Assembly (NCBI RefSeq): GCF_001484605.1 | Contig: NZ_CP013747.1 | Coordinates: forward strand, 3,782,001-3,846,000 | Length of the DNA stretch: 64,000 nt | Direction: 5' to 3' | Source of the DNA: Pseudarthrobacter sulfonivorans | Lineage (GTDB): Bacteria > Actinomycetota > Actinomycetes > Actinomycetales > Micrococcaceae | Shown: piece by piece, positions 1 to 10,820 of the stretch | Numbering within the stretch: position 1 is the stretch's first letter | How the letters are laid out: each line of letters opens with the position of its first letter | The notes under the pieces: generated by a model | Databases searched by the model: none | What the model was told of the DNA's origin: nothing | What the model saw: only the letters and a program-made list of their open reading frames with translations | Made by a program: the position numbers and the translations under genes

Positions 1-2
1 TG

Positions 3-236
3 GGGTCCGACGTCGGACGCTTCCGTGATGCGGGCATCGATCCGGACGAGCGCTGGGCGGCGATTGCCGCCCTCGGGGCCAGCCTCCACGGCCTCGCGGG
101 AGCGGCCGCCTCCGGCGGCGGACCGCTGACTGCGGGCCGGATTTCGGACGCTGTACCAGACGTTTGGTATAAAGTCAGCCTGCTTAGTAAACCGGCGGGC
201 CGGAAACGTAATAGTCACACCCACCCGCTACCGTAG
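3..236 (+). CDS. C-terminal fragment of NnrD-like ADP-dependent NAD(P)H-hydrate dehydratase (5' end outside window)
   Basis: Frame 3 is open from the window edge to a TAG at 234-236. The fragment contains a stretch reading SLHGLAG followed by GPLTAGRISDAVPDVW, which resembles the C-terminal helix and tail of NnrD/YjeF-type carbohydrate kinases that repair hydrated NAD(P)H. The ATP-binding core would lie upstream, so the assignment rests on the tail alone. About 22 residues after the family-like end look unconserved. In related actinobacteria nnrD lies near alr and the tsa genes, which is compatible with alr at 20339. Identity is an inference of moderate strength; the reading frame itself is clear. 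Confidence 0.55.
   Translation, partial: GSDVGRFRDAGIDPDERWAAIAALGASLHGLAGAAASGGGPLTAGRISDAVPDVWYKVSLLSKPAGRKRNSHTHPLP
154..169. promoter_or_regulatory. 16-base near-perfect palindrome over a possible -10 box upstream of glgX
   Basis: TACCAGACGTTTGGTA is self-complementary except for one base pair. Its ACGT centre with flanking A/T resembles LacI-family operators such as PurR sites. It overlaps TATAAA at 168-173, a possible -10 box for the trehalose operon 136 bases before the glgX start. It lies inside the 3' end of the preceding frame. Function is inferred. Confidence 0.4.
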
Positions 237-308
237 GCATAGGTTTTGTACCGGCAGGGGCGGTTTTGTGTCCACGCACCCGCTGTCGAACAACGATGAG
301 GAGCACGA

Positions 309-2564
309 ATGGAAATCTGGCCCGGAACGGCATATCCGCTTGGCGCCACTTTTGACGGGACCGGCACGAACTTCGCTTTGTTCAGCGAACGCGCCGAAAA
401 GATCGAGCTGTGCCTCTTCGATGACGACGGCGTGGAAACCCGGTTCAGGCTCGACGAGGTGGACGGCTACGTCTGGCACGGCTATATCCCGCAGGTCCAG
501 CCCGGCCAGAAATACGGCTACCGCGTCCACGGGCCTTACGATCCGGACTCCGGCAACCGCTTCAACCCCAACAAACTGCTCCTGGACCCCTATGCCAAGG
601 CCGTGCACGGGCAGATGGACTGGGACCCGGCGCTCTTCTCCTACAACCTGGGCGAGCCGGACTCCATCAATAATGATGATTCGGCGCCGCACATGATGAT
701 GGGCGTGGTGATCAACCCGTTCTTCGACTGGGACGGCGACCACAACCTGCGCATCCCGTACCACAAGTCGGTCATTTACGAGGCCCACGTCAAAGGACTG
801 ACCCAGCTCCACCCGGAGATCCCCGAGGAGCAGCGCGGCACCTACGCCGGCGTGGCACACCCGTCCGTCATCGCGCACCTGCAGAAGCTGGGCATCACCG
901 CGATCGAGCTGATGCCGGTGCACCAGTTCGTCAATGAGGGAAACCTGCAGGACAAGGGCCTGAGCAACTACTGGGGCTACAACACCATCGGCTTCTTCGC
1001 GCCGCAGAACACCTACAGCTCCACCGGCGACTCCGGCCATCAGGTCCAGGACTTCAAGGCGATGGTCCGCACCCTGCACCGCGCAGGCATCGAAGTGATC
1101 CTGGACGTGGTGTACAACCACACCGCCGAAGGCAACCATCTGGGCCCCACCCTGTCCTTCAAGGGCATCGACAACGCGTCCTACTACCGGCTGATGGAGG
1201 GCGACGAGAAGCACTACATGGATTACACGGGTACCGGCAACTCCCTCAACGTCCGCCAGCCCCACTCGCTGCAGCTGCTCATGGACTCGCTGCGGTACTG
1301 GGTCACAGAAATGCATGTGGACGGCTTCCGCTTCGACCTCGCCTCCACGCTGGCGCGCGAGTTCTACGACGTTGACAAGCTCTCCACCTTCTTCGAACTC
1401 ATCCAGCAGGACCCAGTGGTGTCCCAGGTCAAACTGATTGCCGAGCCCTGGGACGTGGGTCCCGGCGGCTACCAGGTGGGCAACTTCCCGCCGCAGTGGA
1501 CGGAGTGGAACGGCCAGTACCGCGACACGGTCCGGGACTTCTGGCGCGGCGAACCGGCCACGCTGGGGGAATTCGCCTCCCGCATCACCGGCTCTTCGGA
1601 CCTCTACGAGCACTCGGGCCGCCGCCCCGTGGCGTCGATCAACTTTGTCACCGCCCACGACGGGTTCACGCTGGCTGACCTGGTGTCCTACAACGAGAAA
1701 CATAACGAGGCCAACGGCGAGGGCAACAACGACGGCGAATCCCACAACCGGTCCTGGAACTGCGGGGCGGAAGGCCCCACGGACGATCCTGCTGTCCTGG
1801 GGCTGCGTGCCCGCCAGCAGCGGAACTTCATCGCGTCGCTGCTGCTGTCCCAGGGTGTGCCCATGCTGGCGCACGGTGACGAACTGGGCCGCACGCAGCA
1901 GGGCAACAACAACGGCTACTGCCAGGATTCGGAACTGACCTGGATCAACTGGGAGAACATCGACCAGCCCCTCGTTGAATTCACCGCCGCCGTCAACGCG
2001 CTCCGCGCCAAGCACCCCACCTTCCGCCGCAGCAAATTCTTCGACGGCAGGCCCGTTCGCCGAGGCGAAGGCGAGCGGCTGCCGGACATCGTATGGCTGG
2101 ACATGGACGGAACCACCATGCAGCCCGAAGATTGGGACAGCGGGCTGGGCCGCTCTTTTGGCGTTTTCCTCAACGGTGACGGCATCCGGGGCAAGGACAC
2201 CCGCGGCCGCCGGATCACGGACGTGAACTTCCTGCTTTACTTCAACGCCCACGACGACATGGTCAAGTTCACGCTGCCGGCCGACGAGTACGCGCCCGCT
2301 TGGGACATCATCATCGACACCGCCGGCCACAACGCGGACACCGAGCCGGTCCAGGCCGGCGGGGCCCTGCCTGTGGACGCAAAGTCCCTGGTGGTTCTTC
2401 GCGCCCACAGTGTTCCTGATGTGGAACCGGACCACTCCGTGGCCGCGTCGCTGGCGGCGCTGACCCAGACGTCCACCAGCGAGACCGAGTCCCTGAGCTC
2501 GCCCATGGTGGCCGAACCCGGGAAAACCACGAAAGTCGGGGCCCGGAAGAGCGGCGCCAAGTGA
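309..2564 (+). CDS. glgX: Glycogen debranching enzyme GlgX/TreX
   Basis: A 751-residue GH13 isoamylase-type enzyme that cleaves alpha-1,6 branches of glycogen to release linear maltodextrins for the next two enzymes. An N-terminal CBM48-like domain (about residues 5-110) precedes the catalytic barrel. Expected catalytic residues are visible: D343 in GFRFDLAS, E379 in IAEPWDVG and D451 in TAHDGF. The last 50 or so residues are a Ser/Thr-rich tail ending in basic residues that looks dispensable for catalysis. ATG is preceded by GAGGAG at 298-303 with a 5-base spacer. The stop overlaps the treY start (GTGA at 2561-2564), so translation is probably coupled. Confidence 0.96.
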   Translation: MEIWPGTAYPLGATFDGTGTNFALFSERAEKIELCLFDDDGVETRFRLDEVDGYVWHGYIPQVQPGQKYGYRVHGPYDPDSGNRFNPNKLLLDPYAKAVHGQMDWDPALFSYNLGEPDSINNDDSAPHMMMGVVINPFFDWDGDHNLRIPYHKSVIYEAHVKGLTQLHPEIPEEQRGTYAGVAHPSVIAHLQKLGITAIELMPVHQFVNEGNLQDKGLSNYWGYNTIGFFAPQNTYSSTGDSGHQVQDFKAMVRTLHRAGIEVILDVVYNHTAEGNHLGPTLSFKGIDNASYYRLMEGDEKHYMDYTGTGNSLNVRQPHSLQLLMDSLRYWVTEMHVDGFRFDLASTLAREFYDVDKLSTFFELIQQDPVVSQVKLIAEPWDVGPGGYQVGNFPPQWTEWNGQYRDTVRDFWRGEPATLGEFASRITGSSDLYEHSGRRPVASINFVTAHDGFTLADLVSYNEKHNEANGEGNNDGESHNRSWNCGAEGPTDDPAVLGLRARQQRNFIASLLLSQGVPMLAHGDELGRTQQGNNNGYCQDSELTWINWENIDQPLVEFTAAVNALRAKHPTFRRSKFFDGRPVRRGEGERLPDIVWLDMDGTTMQPEDWDSGLGRSFGVFLNGDGIRGKDTRGRRITDVNFLLYFNAHDDMVKFTLPADEYAPAWDIIIDTAGHNADTEPVQAGGALPVDAKSLVVLRAHSVPDVEPDHSVAASLAALTQTSTSETESLSSPMVAEPGKTTKVGARKSGAK

Positions 2565-4909
2565 AGGCTCCGGCGTCCACCTACCGGCTCCAGATCCGCA
2601 GCAGCTTCACGCTCTTTGATGCGGCTGCGACCGTTCCGTACCTGAAATCACTGGGCGTGGATTGGGTCTACCTGTCTCCGATCCTGACGGCGGAGCGTGG
2701 GTCCGATCACGGCTATGACGTGACGGATCCGTCGTCGGTGGATCCGGAGCGGGGTGGCCCGGAAGGGCTGCTTTCCCTTTCGAGGGCCGCGCGGGAGCAG
2801 GGCATGGGCGTGCTGGTGGACATCGTCCCCAACCACGTGGGCGTGGCCTCGCCGGCGCAGAACCCGTGGTGGTGGTCGCTGCTGCAGGAAGGGCGCGGCT
2901 CGCCTTACGCTGAAGCGTTCGACGTCGACTGGGACTTTGGTGCCGGCCGGATCCGGCTCCCCGTCCTGGGTAGCGAAGACGACCTTGGCCTTCTGGAGGT
3001 TGCCGATGGTGAGCTCCGCTATTACGGCCACCGCTTTCCGTTGGCCGCAGGTTCATACTCCGACGGCGACTCTCCGCGGGCTGTGCATGACCGGCAGCAT
3101 TACGAACTCGTCTCCTGGCGCCGGGCGGACAGTGAGCTGAACTACCGGCGGTTCTTCGCGGTCAACACCCTGGCGGGCATCCGGGTGGAGGACCCCTGGG
3201 TCTTCGGCCAGGCCCATGCCGAGGTCAAGCGCTGGTTCGACGCCGGCCTGGTCGACGGGCTGCGCGTGGACCACCCGGACGGCCTGGCGGACCCTGCCGG
3301 GTATCTTCGCTGGCTCAAGGACCTCAGCGGCGGAGCCTACGTCCTGGTGGAGAAGATCCTGGAGTCGGGGGAGGAGCTGCCGCCGGAATTCGCCTGCGAG
3401 GGAACCACCGGCTACGACGCCCTGGCCGACCTGGACCGCCTGCTGGTGGATCCGGCCGGCGAGGCTGCACTGGACGCGTTGGATGCACAGCTCCGCCCCG
3501 GCGAGCCTGCGGACTATGCGGCCATGATCCTGGGGACCAAGCGTGCCGTGGCGGACGGCATGCTGCGGTCCGAGATCCTGCGGCTGGCACGCCTTGTTCC
3601 CGCTTCCGCGGGCCCGCCGCCGGGTCTTTCCGAGGACGTTGCGGCGGATGCCCTGGCGCAGGTCATCGCGGCCTTCCCCGTGTACCGCACCTACCTTCCC
3701 ACGGGTGAGGACGTGCTGCGCGAGGCCTGCGCGGCGGCGGCCCGCCAGCGCCCTGACCTGGCCAATGTGCTGGACGTGCTGCTGCCCCTGCTGCTGAAGC
3801 CCGAGACTGAACTGGGCCGACGTTTCCAGCAGACGTCCGGCATGGTGATGGCCAAGGGCGTGGAGGACACGGCCTTCTACCGCTACACCCGGCTGGGGAC
3901 ACTGACCGAAGTGGGAGCGGACCCGTCCCACTTCTCCCTTGCCCCGGAAGAATTCCACCGGCGGATGGCCGAGCGCCAGGAGTCCCTGCCGCTGTCCATG
4001 ACCACATTGACCACCCACGACACCAAACGCAGCGAGGACACCCGGGCACGGATCTCCGTGATCGCTGAGCTGCCGGACGAGTGGGCCGCAACCCTGGACA
4101 CCCTTCGCGGGCTCGCCCCGGTGCCCGACGGCCCGTTCGAGAACCTGCTGTGGCAGGCGGTCATCGGTGCGTGGCCGGCGTCGCGGGAACGGCTGCATGC
4201 CTATGCGGAGAAGGCGGCCCGGGAAGCAGCCAATTCCACCACCTGGACGGATCCGGACGAAAAGTTCGAAGCACGGGTTAAGGCAGCGGTGGACGCAGTG
4301 TTCGACGACGCCAAGGTCACCACGGCGATCGAGGACTTCGTCGCCAGGACGGATGACTTTGCCGCTTCCAACTCGCTGTCCCTGAAGCTGCTCCAGCTGA
4401 CCATGCCGGGGGTACCGGACGTCTACCAGGGCACCGAATTCCGGGACCGCTCGCTGGCCGACCCGGACAATAGGCGGGGAGTTGACTTCAAGCGCCGTGA
4501 AACCGCCCTTGCCGCACTGGATGCCGGCACAAGTCCGGCGGACTTCCGGGACGAGGCCGCGAAACTGCTGCTGACCTCCCGGGCGCTGCGCCTCCGCCGG
4601 GATCGGCCCGAACTCTTCGAGGGCTACCGGCCCGTTCTGGCTTCCCACGCTGCGGCGGACCACCTGGTGGCCTTCGACCGCGGGGCGGACAGCGCTGGCG
4701 GCGCGCCCGGTGCGTTGACCCTTGCGACGCGGCTTCCCGTCGGACTGGAACGCGCCGGCGGGTGGCGGGATACCGCCGTCGAACTTTCCACCGCCATGCG
4801 GGACGAACTCACGGGACGGACGCACGGCCCCGGCCCGGTGCCGGTGGCCGGCATCCTCCAGCAATTCCCTGTGGCGCTTCTCGCGCCCGTGATCGGAGAC
4901 AACGCATGA
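2561..4909 (+). CDS. treY: Maltooligosyl trehalose synthase TreY
   Basis: A 782-residue GH13 enzyme that isomerises the reducing-end alpha-1,4 bond of maltodextrins to the alpha,alpha-1,1 bond of trehalose. Family signatures are visible: [11 protein letters not shown] near the N terminus, [20 protein letters not shown] carrying the nucleophile D237, and [12 protein letters not shown] carrying the acid/base E264. Length is normal for the family. The GTG start overlaps the glgX stop by four bases and the stop overlaps the treZ ATG (ATGA at 4906-4909). It is therefore the middle gene of a tightly coupled glgX-treY-treZ operon acting in the cytoplasm. Confidence 0.97.
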   Translation: MKAPASTYRLQIRSSFTLFDAAATVPYLKSLGVDWVYLSPILTAERGSDHGYDVTDPSSVDPERGGPEGLLSLSRAAREQGMGVLVDIVPNHVGVASPAQNPWWWSLLQEGRGSPYAEAFDVDWDFGAGRIRLPVLGSEDDLGLLEVADGELRYYGHRFPLAAGSYSDGDSPRAVHDRQHYELVSWRRADSELNYRRFFAVNTLAGIRVEDPWVFGQAHAEVKRWFDAGLVDGLRVDHPDGLADPAGYLRWLKDLSGGAYVLVEKILESGEELPPEFACEGTTGYDALADLDRLLVDPAGEAALDALDAQLRPGEPADYAAMILGTKRAVADGMLRSEILRLARLVPASAGPPPGLSEDVAADALAQVIAAFPVYRTYLPTGEDVLREACAAAARQRPDLANVLDVLLPLLLKPETELGRRFQQTSGMVMAKGVEDTAFYRYTRLGTLTEVGADPSHFSLAPEEFHRRMAERQESLPLSMTTLTTHDTKRSEDTRARISVIAELPDEWAATLDTLRGLAPVPDGPFENLLWQAVIGAWPASRERLHAYAEKAAREAANSTTWTDPDEKFEARVKAAVDAVFDDAKVTTAIEDFVARTDDFAASNSLSLKLLQLTMPGVPDVYQGTEFRDRSLADPDNRRGVDFKRRETALAALDAGTSPADFRDEAAKLLLTSRALRLRRDRPELFEGYRPVLASHAAADHLVAFDRGADSAGGAPGALTLATRLPVGLERAGGWRDTAVELSTAMRDELTGRTHGPGPVPVAGILQQFPVALLAPVIGDNA

Positions 4910-6696
4910 GCCTGACGCACCACGGTTCCGGCCGGTTCGATGTCTGGGCCCCGGACGCCTCGGCCGTCTCGCTGCTCGCCAACGGGCACCAATACCCCAT
5001 GAAGCAGGTGGCGGGAGTCCCCGGCGCAGATGGCTGGTGGTCCGCGCCGGAAGCGCCGGCTGACGCAGATGTGGATTACGGCTACCTACTCGACGGCGAC
5101 GCCCACCCGCTGCCGGACCCGCGGTCCCGCCGCCTCCCGGACGGCGTCCACACGCTGTCCCGCACCTACGATCCCGCCTCCTACGCCTGGCAGGACGCCG
5201 GCTGGCAGGGGAAGGAACTGCGCGGCTCGGTCATCTACGAACTCCACGTGGGAACCTTCACGCCCGCGGGAACACTCGATGCAGCCGCGGACAAGCTCGG
5301 CTACCTCGCGGACCTCGGCATCGATTTCGTCGAGCTGTTGCCGGTCAACGGATTCAACGGAACCCACAACTGGGGCTACGACGGCGTCCAGTGGTTCGCG
5401 GTCCACGAAGGCTACGGCGGTCCCTCGGCCTACCAGCGTTTTGTGGACGCCGCCCACGCCGCCGGGCTGGGAGTCATCCAGGATGTGGTTTACAACCACC
5501 TGGGACCCAGCGGCAACTACCTGTCCAGATTCGGCCCATACCTCAAGCAGGGCGACGCCAACACGTGGGGCGATTCGGTCAACCTCGATGGCCCGGGGTC
5601 CGACGTCGTGCGTGAATACATCCTGGACAACGCTGCGCTGTGGCTTCGCGACTATCACGTGGACGGCCTGCGGCTGGATGCCGTCCACGCGCTGCGCGAC
5701 GAGCGGGCCGTGCACCTCCTGGAAGAGTTCGGCGCGCTGGGCGATGCGATCTCCGCGGAGACCGGGCTTCCCAAGACGCTCATCGCGGAATCGGACCTGA
5801 ACAATCCGCGGCTGATCTACCCCCGCGACGCCAACGGCTACGGCCTCGCCGGGCAGTGGAGCGACGACTTCCACCACGCGGTGCACGTCAGCGTCAGCGG
5901 CGAGACCGCTGGGTATTACGGCGACTTCGCGTCGCTCGGCGTCCTGGCCAAGGTCCTCAAGGACGGTTTTCTGCACGACGGCAGCTATTCCAGCTTCCGC
6001 GGACGCCATCACGGCCGGCCCATCAACACCTCGCTGGTCCACCCCGCGGCCCTGGTGGTGTGCAGCCAGAACCACGACCAGATCGGCAACCGGGCCATCG
6101 GGGACAGGCTGTCCCAGTCCCTGTCGTACGGGCCGCTGGCTGTGGCCGCAGTGCTGACGCTGACCTCGCCGTTTACGCCCATGCTGTTTATGGGCGAGGA
6201 ATTCGGGGCCTCCACGCCCTGGCAGTTTTTCACTTCGCATCCCGAGCCGGAGCTGGGCAAGGCGACGGCGGAGGGCAGGATCCGCGAGTTCGAGCGCATG
6301 GGGTGGGATCCCGCCGTCGTCCCAGATCCGCAGGATCCCGAAACGTTCCGGCGCTCCAAACTCAACTGGGCGGAGGCCGCCGACGGTGACCACGCGCGCC
6401 TCCTGTCGCTGTACCGCTCGTTGACCGCGCTGCGGCGTGCTTACCCCGAACTGGCCGGCCTGGGATTCGCGGAAACGGACGTAACGTTCGACGACGACGC
6501 CGGCTGGTTGCGTTTCCGGCGCGGGTCCGTGGAGGTACTGCTGAACTTCTCGGCGTCGCCTGTGCGCGTGGACGGTGTGCGGGGCACGGTGCTGCTGTCG
6601 ACGGACCAGACTTCTTCGCTGGACGGGGATGCGTTCCTGGTCTCGGCGCACAGTGGGGCGGTGCTGGCTACTGGGGCAGAAGTAGCCTCGAGTTAA
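4906..6696 (+). CDS. treZ: Malto-oligosyltrehalose trehalohydrolase TreZ
   Basis: A 596-residue GH13 enzyme that hydrolyses the alpha-1,4 bond next to the trehalosyl end, releasing free trehalose. It starts with a CBM48-like domain ([14 protein letters not shown]). The catalytic set is D258 in [11 protein letters not shown]295 in IAESDLN and D391 in [12 protein letters not shown] at 4906 was chosen because it gives the family N terminus and overlaps the treY stop; the frame is open further upstream but that part reads as treY shadow. Last gene of the operon; no hairpin terminator was found behind it. Confidence 0.97.
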   Translation: MSLTHHGSGRFDVWAPDASAVSLLANGHQYPMKQVAGVPGADGWWSAPEAPADADVDYGYLLDGDAHPLPDPRSRRLPDGVHTLSRTYDPASYAWQDAGWQGKELRGSVIYELHVGTFTPAGTLDAAADKLGYLADLGIDFVELLPVNGFNGTHNWGYDGVQWFAVHEGYGGPSAYQRFVDAAHAAGLGVIQDVVYNHLGPSGNYLSRFGPYLKQGDANTWGDSVNLDGPGSDVVREYILDNAALWLRDYHVDGLRLDAVHALRDERAVHLLEEFGALGDAISAETGLPKTLIAESDLNNPRLIYPRDANGYGLAGQWSDDFHHAVHVSVSGETAGYYGDFASLGVLAKVLKDGFLHDGSYSSFRGRHHGRPINTSLVHPAALVVCSQNHDQIGNRAIGDRLSQSLSYGPLAVAAVLTLTSPFTPMLFMGEEFGASTPWQFFTSHPEPELGKATAEGRIREFERMGWDPAVVPDPQDPETFRRSKLNWAEAADGDHARLLSLYRSLTALRRAYPELAGLGFAETDVTFDDDAGWLRFRRGSVEVLLNFSASPVRVDGVRGTVLLSTDQTSSLDGDAFLVSAHSGAVLATGAEVASS

Positions 6697-6785
6697 CGTA
6701 GACACTGGTGGTACCTGGGCGTACCATTCGCGTACTGACCAGCCGTGATGGGCGGCTCGGTGGTGTGCGGGCGATGGAGGCCGTC

Positions 6786-9533
6786 ATGGGTTACCCGGTG
6801 AACAACGCGTCCAAGGTTCCTGCCACGCTTGAACTCCGGATCCATGGCATCCGCAATACCCCGCCCCATGAACTCCTCCGCTGCGAAGTCGCCGACGTCA
6901 CCAGGGTTCAGGGCGACGAACTCGGCGGTTTCTTTACGACAAAGGCTCCCTCTGCGGGGCCAACTTATGTGGAAGCCTACAGCTGGGGAAAGCTGGCACG
7001 GACGGCGCCGGTCGCCAGTACTTTTGGCAAGATCGGTGCCGTTGCAAGCAATCTGGCCTGGTTTTTGCTGCTGCCCTTCGGTCTGGCTAATGCGGCCTAC
7101 TGGGCGCGCCGACTACAAAAGGACGGGCCAAAGGGAGGCAGCCAACTAGCGGCAGGCAACGGAGCGGGAACGGTGCGACTGTTTGCCTTGCTTCTGAGTG
7201 TGTTCTACACCGCGGCGCTGTGCACGGTGGCCTTCGACCTGCTGGCGGTGCAATGCTTCCGCCGCCTCGAGGGTGTGCCAGGCGTGTCGGTCTGCAACCA
7301 ACTTCCTGGTCCTGCTGACATGCTTCGGAACATGACTCGAGGGCAGCGACTTACCGTTATGGCGTCAGTGCCGTTGCTGGGCATGGGTCTACTGTTCGCA
7401 ATTTCCCTTTTGTCCAACGCCAAATACCGACGGCGTACACTGCGTGCCGAAGCTCGCGGCTCGGAGGAAACTGTAGCTGGCGCCGTTAAGCCGCCCATTC
7501 TTGCCGCTTCCGGATTCTGGGATCGAAGGTTCGTTTCTTCGTCCACAGGAGTCCTTCACATCGCGGCGTGCTTTTCGTTCGTAGCGCTGCTGATTAACGC
7601 AGACTCCGTCGCCGCTGTGCGGTCACCCGAATGCACCGGTGCAGGCCAGTGGTTCAACCCCGGCTGTATTTCTGAACCCCTGCGCCGCACGGGTGAACGT
7701 GCGGTGGAAATGGCGCTCCTCGTGGCAGGCGGCCTTTTGCTGCTCATGGTGGTCGTTTTGGTTGTGTCGTGGTCATCGGAAGTCCGTGCACCGGTCGAAA
7801 CGGCGCTCAAGCGCAAGCAAGCCGCGGGCTTGGTCATGGTGGCTGTGGTGCTGCATCTGGCTGTAACACTCGGCATCGCCTGCTTGGCGACGCCGGACGA
7901 CACAGTCACCCGGGCCTTCGCCGGCACCCGCGTGGCGCCTCTATTACTCCTCGCGCTGCTGACCATCCTGAGTTTGTCGGCTGCCGTGACGCGCTCAGGG
8001 GTGCGGGCGAGCAGGGCGTTCGTGCTGATCTCGATTTCCACGGCAGCCTTGCTGGCCTGGTCCCTCATCCCCGGAAACGACCTCATTCTTCTCGTTCCAG
8101 TTGTGGCGGGGCTGGTGCTGGCCGCGGACCTCCTCAGAATGCGCCGGCGCAGCATTGCCGTTTTCGAGCACGAAGGTTGGTTCGGCTTTGGGCCCGGGGT
8201 ATTCATGCTCCTGGCGGTCATGTTTGCCTCGTTCCTTAGCGGGAGCCTTGTGGTGGGCGTCGCCGAATTTCTGCGGAGTCCGCGAACTGTGGGCCAGGTC
8301 CTCGCGCAGAATCCGGTATGGCGATCTGTCACCGAGAGCACCGCGCTGGGTGAAATCACTGTGCCCACGGCGTACCGGATGTTTGCGGGTGTCCTGCTGG
8401 TGGCCATCGTGGTTGCCGTGTCAGTGGTTGCCTTTTGGGCCGTGGTGCATCTGTTCAAACGCCGCATCATTGCGTACCCGAGCGCCTATGATTCCGGCGT
8501 CGGGATGCCTCCCGGCGAGCCCGGGGAATTCAGGCCCCGCAAGACGCCGGAATCGCTTGAGCCGCGCCTACAAAGGGTGGCAGACAGGCAGAGGTGGTCC
8601 TCCTTGGCGCAGCGCGGTGAGCCTGCCGTCTGGATCGTGGTCCTCCTGGTGTGGTTGGCCGTGACAGTCAGCCTGGCCGCCAGCGCGGCGCGAGGCCGCA
8701 CGCCCAACGATTCCGCACTGCAGGCGTGGTTTGATGACGTTGCCGTATTCGTGAACCTGAATCTCGCCGGCTGGGGAGTCGTGGCAGGTGCTGTCCTGGT
8801 GCTGGGGCTCGCCATCGGAAACGCCGCGTCCTCCAAGGACCGGCCGCTATCGCTCATTTGGGACATCATCTGTTTCCTTCCCCGGGCAGCGCATCCCTTT
8901 GCACCCCCCTGCTATGGCGAACGGGTGGTACCGGAACTCAGCGACAGGATGGCCGCATGGTTACAGCCGGCAAACCGGAAAGACGCCCAGATTGTGGTTT
9001 CGGCACATAGCCTCGGTGCCGTCCTGGCCATCGCTGCTTTGTTTCATCTGAAGGCGACGTCGCCGGAAACGGACTTCACTAGGATCCGCCTGCTCACGTA
9101 CGGGGTCCAGCTCCGGTCCTACTTCGGGCGGTTCTTTCCCGAATTGCTGGGACCAGCCGTTGTCAGCACAGCGCCGTCGGCAGGTCCCGCCTTACGTCGG
9201 GCAGATCCGTGGAACACTCAGGTTTCACGGGATTTCGTCCTGGCCAACCAAGTGCACGTGACTGAGCATGGGAAATACACGCTGGCGTCCCTGCTCAACG
9301 GGGATTGGGGCAATGCGGAACCCAGCGCGCCACGAAATCACTGGATCAATATCTGGCGCCGCACCGACTATCTGGGTTTTCCCATCGATTCCTTCTGCAC
9401 CGGCCCGGGGCAGCGGGACTGCATTGCCGAGGAGTTTGAGCCCGACGGTTACATGGAGGAAGTTGCGACTCACGGGAATTATCTGTCGACGGCTGCGTAC
9501 ACCACGGCCAGGAACGCCCTGATTTCCACCTGA
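6786..9533 (+). CDS. Large polytopic membrane protein bracketed by alpha/beta-hydrolase motifs
   Basis: A 915-residue protein of unknown function. The start is set by GGAGG at 6776-6780, five bases before ATG; longer in-frame starts lack such a site. The soluble N terminus contains LELRIHGIRNTPP, with H20-G21 placed like an oxyanion-loop HG motif. The middle (about residues 85-680) carries roughly ten hydrophobic segments separated by basic loops. The C-terminal part contains VVSAHSLGAVLA with S742 in a nucleophile-elbow motif (AHSxG, as in Bacillus lipase A) and a late histidine, H896, in THGNYL. It may be a serine hydrolase interrupted by a membrane domain. It stands alone between treZ and an aldo/keto reductase. 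Confidence 0.8.
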   Translation: MGYPVNNASKVPATLELRIHGIRNTPPHELLRCEVADVTRVQGDELGGFFTTKAPSAGPTYVEAYSWGKLARTAPVASTFGKIGAVASNLAWFLLLPFGLANAAYWARRLQKDGPKGGSQLAAGNGAGTVRLFALLLSVFYTAALCTVAFDLLAVQCFRRLEGVPGVSVCNQLPGPADMLRNMTRGQRLTVMASVPLLGMGLLFAISLLSNAKYRRRTLRAEARGSEETVAGAVKPPILAASGFWDRRFVSSSTGVLHIAACFSFVALLINADSVAAVRSPECTGAGQWFNPGCISEPLRRTGERAVEMALLVAGGLLLLMVVVLVVSWSSEVRAPVETALKRKQAAGLVMVAVVLHLAVTLGIACLATPDDTVTRAFAGTRVAPLLLLALLTILSLSAAVTRSGVRASRAFVLISISTAALLAWSLIPGNDLILLVPVVAGLVLAADLLRMRRRSIAVFEHEGWFGFGPGVFMLLAVMFASFLSGSLVVGVAEFLRSPRTVGQVLAQNPVWRSVTESTALGEITVPTAYRMFAGVLLVAIVVAVSVVAFWAVVHLFKRRIIAYPSAYDSGVGMPPGEPGEFRPRKTPESLEPRLQRVADRQRWSSLAQRGEPAVWIVVLLVWLAVTVSLAASAARGRTPNDSALQAWFDDVAVFVNLNLAGWGVVAGAVLVLGLAIGNAASSKDRPLSLIWDIICFLPRAAHPFAPPCYGERVVPELSDRMAAWLQPANRKDAQIVVSAHSLGAVLAIAALFHLKATSPETDFTRIRLLTYGVQLRSYFGRFFPELLGPAVVSTAPSAGPALRRADPWNTQVSRDFVLANQVHVTEHGKYTLASLLNGDWGNAEPSAPRNHWINIWRRTDYLGFPIDSFCTGPGQRDCIAEEFEPDGYMEEVATHGNYLSTAAYTTARNALIST

Positions 9534-9624
9534 TCCGCCGGCGCCGCCGGCGCTGCCGGCTCCGCGGCCGTAACCCGGGGCCTTGCGGTCTGTAGCGCGC
9601 GTCACAGATGGCAGGATGGTATGT

Positions 9625-10662
9625 ATGACTTATTCAGCCGCGGAAGACCGCTATGAATCCATGCCCTACCGCCGCGTCGGACGCAGCGGACTGAAGCTGC
9701 CGGCCATTTCCCTTGGCCTGTGGCACAACTTCGGCGACGACAAGCCCTTCGAAGTGCAGCGCGCCATCCTGCGTCGCGCCTTCGATCTGGGCGTCACCCA
9801 CTTCGACCTCGCAAACAACTACGGTCCGCCCTACGGCGCCGCCGAAACCAACTTCGGCCGCCACTTCAAGGACGACTTCAAGCCGTACCGCGACGAACTC
9901 ATCATCTCCAGCAAGGCCGGCTACGACATGTGGCCGGGCCCGTACGGCAACTTTGGCTCCGGCAAGTACCTGCTGGCCAGCCTGGACCAGTCCTTGGAGC
10001 GCATGGGCCTGGATTACGTGGACATCTTCTACAGCCACCGCCCGGATCCGGAAACGCCGATGGAAGAGACCATGGGCGCGCTGGACCACGCAGTCCGCTC
10101 GGGCAAGGCCCTGTACGCGGGTATCTCGTCCTACACCCCGGCCCAGACTCTCGAGGCGGCGCGGATCCTGAAGGAACTGGGCACGCCGCTGCTGATCCAC
10201 CAGCCGAGCTACTCCATGCTGAACCGCTGGACCGAGAACGGCAGCCCCAACCTCTACGAGGCCCTGGAGCAGGTGGGCGCCGGCTGCATCGCCTTCTCGC
10301 CGCTGGCCCAGGGAATGCTCACGGGCCGCTACCTCAACGGCGTGCCCGCGGATTCCCGGGCAGCGCAGCACAAGTCCCTGGACGAAGCCATGATCACTCC
10401 CGAGAACCTGGACCGCGTCCGCGGGCTCCACCGGATCGCCGAGGGCCGGGGCCAGACCCTCGCGCAAATGGCGATCGCCTGGATCCTCCGCGAGCAGGGC
10501 AAGGGCTCCTCCGTGACATCCGCACTCGTCGGCGCTTCCAGCGTCCGGCAACTGGAAGACACCCTGTCCGCCATCAACAACCTGGACTTCACCGCAGACG
10601 AGGTCAATGCCATCGACGAGTTCGCCGTCGAGTCGGACATCAACCTATGGAAGCAGAAGTAA
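9625..10662 (+). CDS. Aldo/keto reductase, YghZ/Gpr (L-glyceraldehyde-3-phosphate reductase) subfamily
   Basis: A 345-residue NADPH-dependent reductase of the AKR superfamily. The N terminus PYRRVGRSGLKLPAISLG, the tyrosine in NNYGPP, the lysine in ISSKAGYDMWPGPYG and the histidine in FYSHRPDPETPM match the catalytic and subfamily positions of YghZ-like enzymes, which reduce methylglyoxal and L-glyceraldehyde-3-phosphate. Length fits. ATG at 9625 is preceded by AGGA at 9613-9616; a CAGGAT at 9612-9617 seven bases before the ATG could instead be a leaderless -10 box. The upstream 90 bases are a GC-rich tract of repeated CCGGCG units. A strong terminator follows at 10684. Confidence 0.92.
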   Translation: MTYSAAEDRYESMPYRRVGRSGLKLPAISLGLWHNFGDDKPFEVQRAILRRAFDLGVTHFDLANNYGPPYGAAETNFGRHFKDDFKPYRDELIISSKAGYDMWPGPYGNFGSGKYLLASLDQSLERMGLDYVDIFYSHRPDPETPMEETMGALDHAVRSGKALYAGISSYTPAQTLEAARILKELGTPLLIHQPSYSMLNRWTENGSPNLYEALEQVGAGCIAFSPLAQGMLTGRYLNGVPADSRAAQHKSLDEAMITPENLDRVRGLHRIAEGRGQTLAQMAIAWILREQGKGSSVTSALVGASSVRQLEDTLSAINNLDFTADEVNAIDEFAVESDINLWKQK

Positions 10663-10683
10663 CAACGTAACGCTTCAACTGAC

Positions 10684-10709
10684 GGGGGCCGGGAACAATC
10701 CCGGCCCCC
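10684..10709 (+). terminator. Hairpin terminator after the aldo/keto reductase
   Basis: GGGGGCCGGGA pairs perfectly with TCCCGGCCCCC (11 bp) around an ACAA loop. There is no long T tract, as is common for actinobacterial terminators. It separates the reductase from ino1. Confidence 0.75.
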
Positions 10710-10820
10710 GCTTGGTTGGGTAAGATGAAAAGGCGCCGAATGGCGCACTGCCAGCGTGCCGCCGTCGTACTTTCAGGTACTGACCGTCCTGGCGGCTGAA
10801 GTTGTCTTCAAAGGAGCTCC

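Noticed and set aside
228-2435. Long open frame antisense to glgX
   Set aside because: High GC content keeps opposite frames open. glgX has full catalytic motifs, and the antisense product is low-complexity Val/Gly/Arg-rich without domains. The same holds for other antisense frames, such as 3053-4864, 41831-43609 and 59816-61867.
4762-4905. Upstream extension of treZ into treY
   Set aside because: The extra residues are an Arg-rich shadow of treY, and ATG 4906 in the ATGA overlap gives the normal N terminus.
9534-9575. CCGGCG-rich tract as a functional repeat or CRISPR-like array
   Set aside because: Short imperfect GC repeats without regular spacing; expected by chance in this composition.
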